Shown here piece after piece: positions 13,571 to 15,021 of a stretch of 15,021 bases of DNA. The stretch's first letter is position 1. Every line of letters begins with the position of its first letter. The stretch comes from Acidovorax_G sp046289925. GTDB taxonomy: Bacteria > Pseudomonadota > Gammaproteobacteria > Burkholderiales > Burkholderiaceae_C. A model generated the notes under the pieces. The model worked only from the letters and a program-made list of their open reading frames with translations, was not told the DNA's origin and ran no database searches. The position numbers and the translations under genes are program-made. The DNA lies in contig JBKBUN010000075.1 of assembly GCA_046289925.1 (NCBI GenBank), forward strand, positions 1 to 15,021, given 5' to 3'.

Positions 13571-15021
13571 ATGCACCGACTCTTTCGCCTCCTGCGCTCT
13601 GCCGCCTTGCTCGCCCTGGCCGGGCTACTCGTGATGCCGGTGCTGGCCGTGTTCTCGGCCTGGTGGCCAGGCACGCCGGGGGGGGCCATGGCCGGGGCTA
13701 TTCTGCGCGAAATGGCGTCCACGGTGCTGCCGCGCTATGCGGGCACCACGCTGTGGCTGGCGCTGTGGGTGGGGCTGGGGGCGGCTGTGGTGGGCACGGC
13801 CGCGGCCGCGGCCGTCACCCTGTTCGACTTTCGCGGACGGCGCACGCTCGAATGGATGCTGCTGCTGCCGCTGGCCATGCCCGCTTATGTGACGGCCTAT
13901 GCGTACACCGACTTCCTGCAGTTCAGCGGCCCGCTGCAGGTGGGCCTGCGCGCACATTTCGGGCTCGAAGGCCGCCTGCTGCCCGAGGTGCGCAGCTTGG
14001 GCGGCGCGGTGTGGGTGTTCATTTTCTCGCTCTATCCCTATGTATACCTGCTGGCGCGCACGGCACTGAGCGAGCGCGCGCCCCAACTGATGGAGGCTGC
14101 GCGCCTGCTGGGCGCACCGCTGCCGCGGCGCATCCGCGCGGTGGCGCTGCCGCTGGCGCGCCCGGCCGTGGCGGCGGGCGTGGCACTGGTGCTGATGGAA
14201 ACCCTGGCCGACTTTGGCGTGGCCAGCTACTTTGGGATTCAGACCTTCACCACCGGCATCTACAAGGCCTGGCTGGCCATGGACAACCGCTGGGCTGCGG
14301 CGCAACTGGCCACCATGCTGCTGCTGCTGGTGGTGGTGCTGCTGCAGTTGGAGCACCGCGCGCAGCAGCGCATGCGCTTTGCCACCCAGGGCGTGGCCCG
14401 CGCTAGCTCGGCCGAAGCACAGCCGCTGCGCTTGCGCGGGGGCTGGGGCGTGCTGGCGCTGCTGCTGTGCGCGCTGCCGGTGTTGATGGGTTTTGTGGCA
14501 CCGGTGGCCTTCATGCTGCGGCCGTTGGCGGCCGACTGGTCGGTGCTGCCCTGGAATCGCTTTGTGGAATGGTCCTGGCACAGCGTGCGGCTGGGGGCTA
14601 TCACTGCCGCGCTGGCTGTGGGCGTGGCGCTGGCGCTGGCGTTTGCCGTGCGCCGCCGCCCTGATGCGCTGACGCGCGGCGTGGTGCAACTGGCCAGCCT
14701 GGGCTATGCGGTGCCGGGCGCGGTGATCGTGGTGGGCCTGCTGCTGCCGGTGGGCTGGCTGCAGGCGGCGCTGCCGCACTGGGGGCTGGCGGCACTGGTC
14801 ACATCGACCGCCGTCGGCATTGTCTGGGCCTACCTCGTGCGCTTTGCCGCGGTGGCGCTGCAGTCGGTGCAAAGCGGGTATGCGCGCATTCCACGCAGCC
14901 TGGACGACTCAGCCCGCATGCTGGGCATGGGGCCGGGGGGGCGGGTGGGGCGCGTGGCCGGGCCGCTGGGGCGCCGCGCCCCCCCGGCGGCGGGGCGGCG
15001 GGGGTGTGTGGTGGGGATGTA
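13571..15021 (+). CDS. fbpB: ABC transporter permease, FbpB-like (ferric iron import), 3' end missing
   Basis: The frame is open to the right edge (483 complete codons). It encodes a multi-spanning inner-membrane permease with two binding-protein-dependent transport domains: an N-terminal hydrophobic segment (LLALAGLLVMPVLAVF), the block LLPLAMPAYVTAYAYTD, a first EAA-type coupling loop MEAARLLGAPLPRRIRAVALP (about residue 175), DFGVASYFGIQTFTTGIYKAW, and the start of the second half with IPRSLDDSARMLGMG as the second coupling loop. The FbpB/SfuB family transports Fe3+ with an FbpC ATPase and a periplasmic FbpA. Start choice is uncertain: neither the ATG at 13571 nor the in-frame ATG at 13544 has a clear ribosome binding site; I chose 13571 because the positive-then-hydrophobic N-terminus begins there. 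After about 14930 the protein departs sharply from family expectation (Gly/Arg/Pro-rich), most likely because the nucleotide sequence is unreliable there. Confidence 0.88.
   Translation, partial: MHRLFRLLRSAALLALAGLLVMPVLAVFSAWWPGTPGGAMAGAILREMASTVLPRYAGTTLWLALWVGLGAAVVGTAAAAAVTLFDFRGRRTLEWMLLLPLAMPAYVTAYAYTDFLQFSGPLQVGLRAHFGLEGRLLPEVRSLGGAVWVFIFSLYPYVYLLARTALSERAPQLMEAARLLGAPLPRRIRAVALPLARPAVAAGVALVLMETLADFGVASYFGIQTFTTGIYKAWLAMDNRWAAAQLATMLLLLVVVLLQLEHRAQQRMRFATQGVARASSAEAQPLRLRGGWGVLALLLCALPVLMGFVAPVAFMLRPLAADWSVLPWNRFVEWSWHSVRLGAITAALAVGVALALAFAVRRRPDALTRGVVQLASLGYAVPGAVIVVGLLLPVGWLQAALPHWGLAALVTSTAVGIVWAYLVRFAAVALQSVQSGYARIPRSLDDSARMLGMGPGGRVGRVAGPLGRRAPPAAGRRGCVVGM

Noticed and set aside
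13474..14406. A 310-codon plus-strand open frame
   Set aside because: It is Gly/Ala/Arg-rich and out of frame with the clear FbpB permease that starts at 13571 and runs through the same bases.
1..15021. CRISPR array, tRNA, rRNA, phage or toxin-antitoxin genes
   Set aside because: I looked for regularly spaced direct repeats, cloverleaf-like segments, rRNA blocks, integrase or transposase motifs and small paired genes, and saw none that I could support.

Overview
The window is GC-rich DNA that looks chromosomal and betaproteobacterial, most likely from the family Comamonadaceae (Acidovorax or a relative). I infer this from the gene set, the tight yqgE-ruvX-pyrR-pyrB-pyrC'-plsC gene string, the codon use, and intergenic palindromes of a kind I associate with that family. 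I could not run a database search, so the taxonomic call is inference.

Layout: (1) Positions 3-5384 (+) hold the 3' part of a very large ChpA/PilL-type hybrid chemosensory kinase, cut by the left edge. It is probably the last gene of a pil-chp twitching-motility signalling cluster. (2) Positions 5385-5867 are non-coding and contain a long imperfect palindrome and an 11-bp tandem duplication. (3) Positions 5868-7337 (-) encode a class I CPD photolyase, convergent with chpA. (4) Starting only 23 bp from the photolyase start, a compact plus-strand operon runs yqgE, ruvX, pyrR, pyrB, a dihydroorotase homologue that has lost its metal ligands (pyrC'/pyrX type), and plsC (7361-11972). Most joints overlap or are 1-2 nt apart; the exception is an 81-bp gap with hairpins between pyrB and pyrC'. 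(5) Positions 11973-12313 are non-coding: an inverted-repeat-bounded segment, a rho-independent terminator, and a second copy of the repeat found in the pyrB-pyrC' gap. (6) Positions 12314-13426 (-) encode an FbpC-like ferric-iron ABC ATPase. It is divergent from an FbpB-like permease that starts at 13571 and runs off the right edge. The shared 144-bp promoter region carries a perfect 8-bp inverted repeat resembling a Fur operator.

How the genes work together: PyrB and PyrC' are expected to form one aspartate transcarbamoylase holoenzyme at the first committed step of UMP synthesis. PyrR is a pyrimidine-linked phosphoribosyltransferase or regulator. RuvX, YqgE and PlsC are housekeeping passengers (rRNA/recombination nuclease family, unknown function, phosphatidic acid synthesis). 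The FbpB/FbpC pair probably imports Fe3+ under iron control; no periplasmic binding protein gene is visible here.

I found no convincing new multi-gene system. The most interesting material is the set of structured intergenic elements, the catalytically dead dihydroorotase, the putative iron operator, and two starts that look leaderless. The last ~90 bases read like low-quality contig-end sequence.
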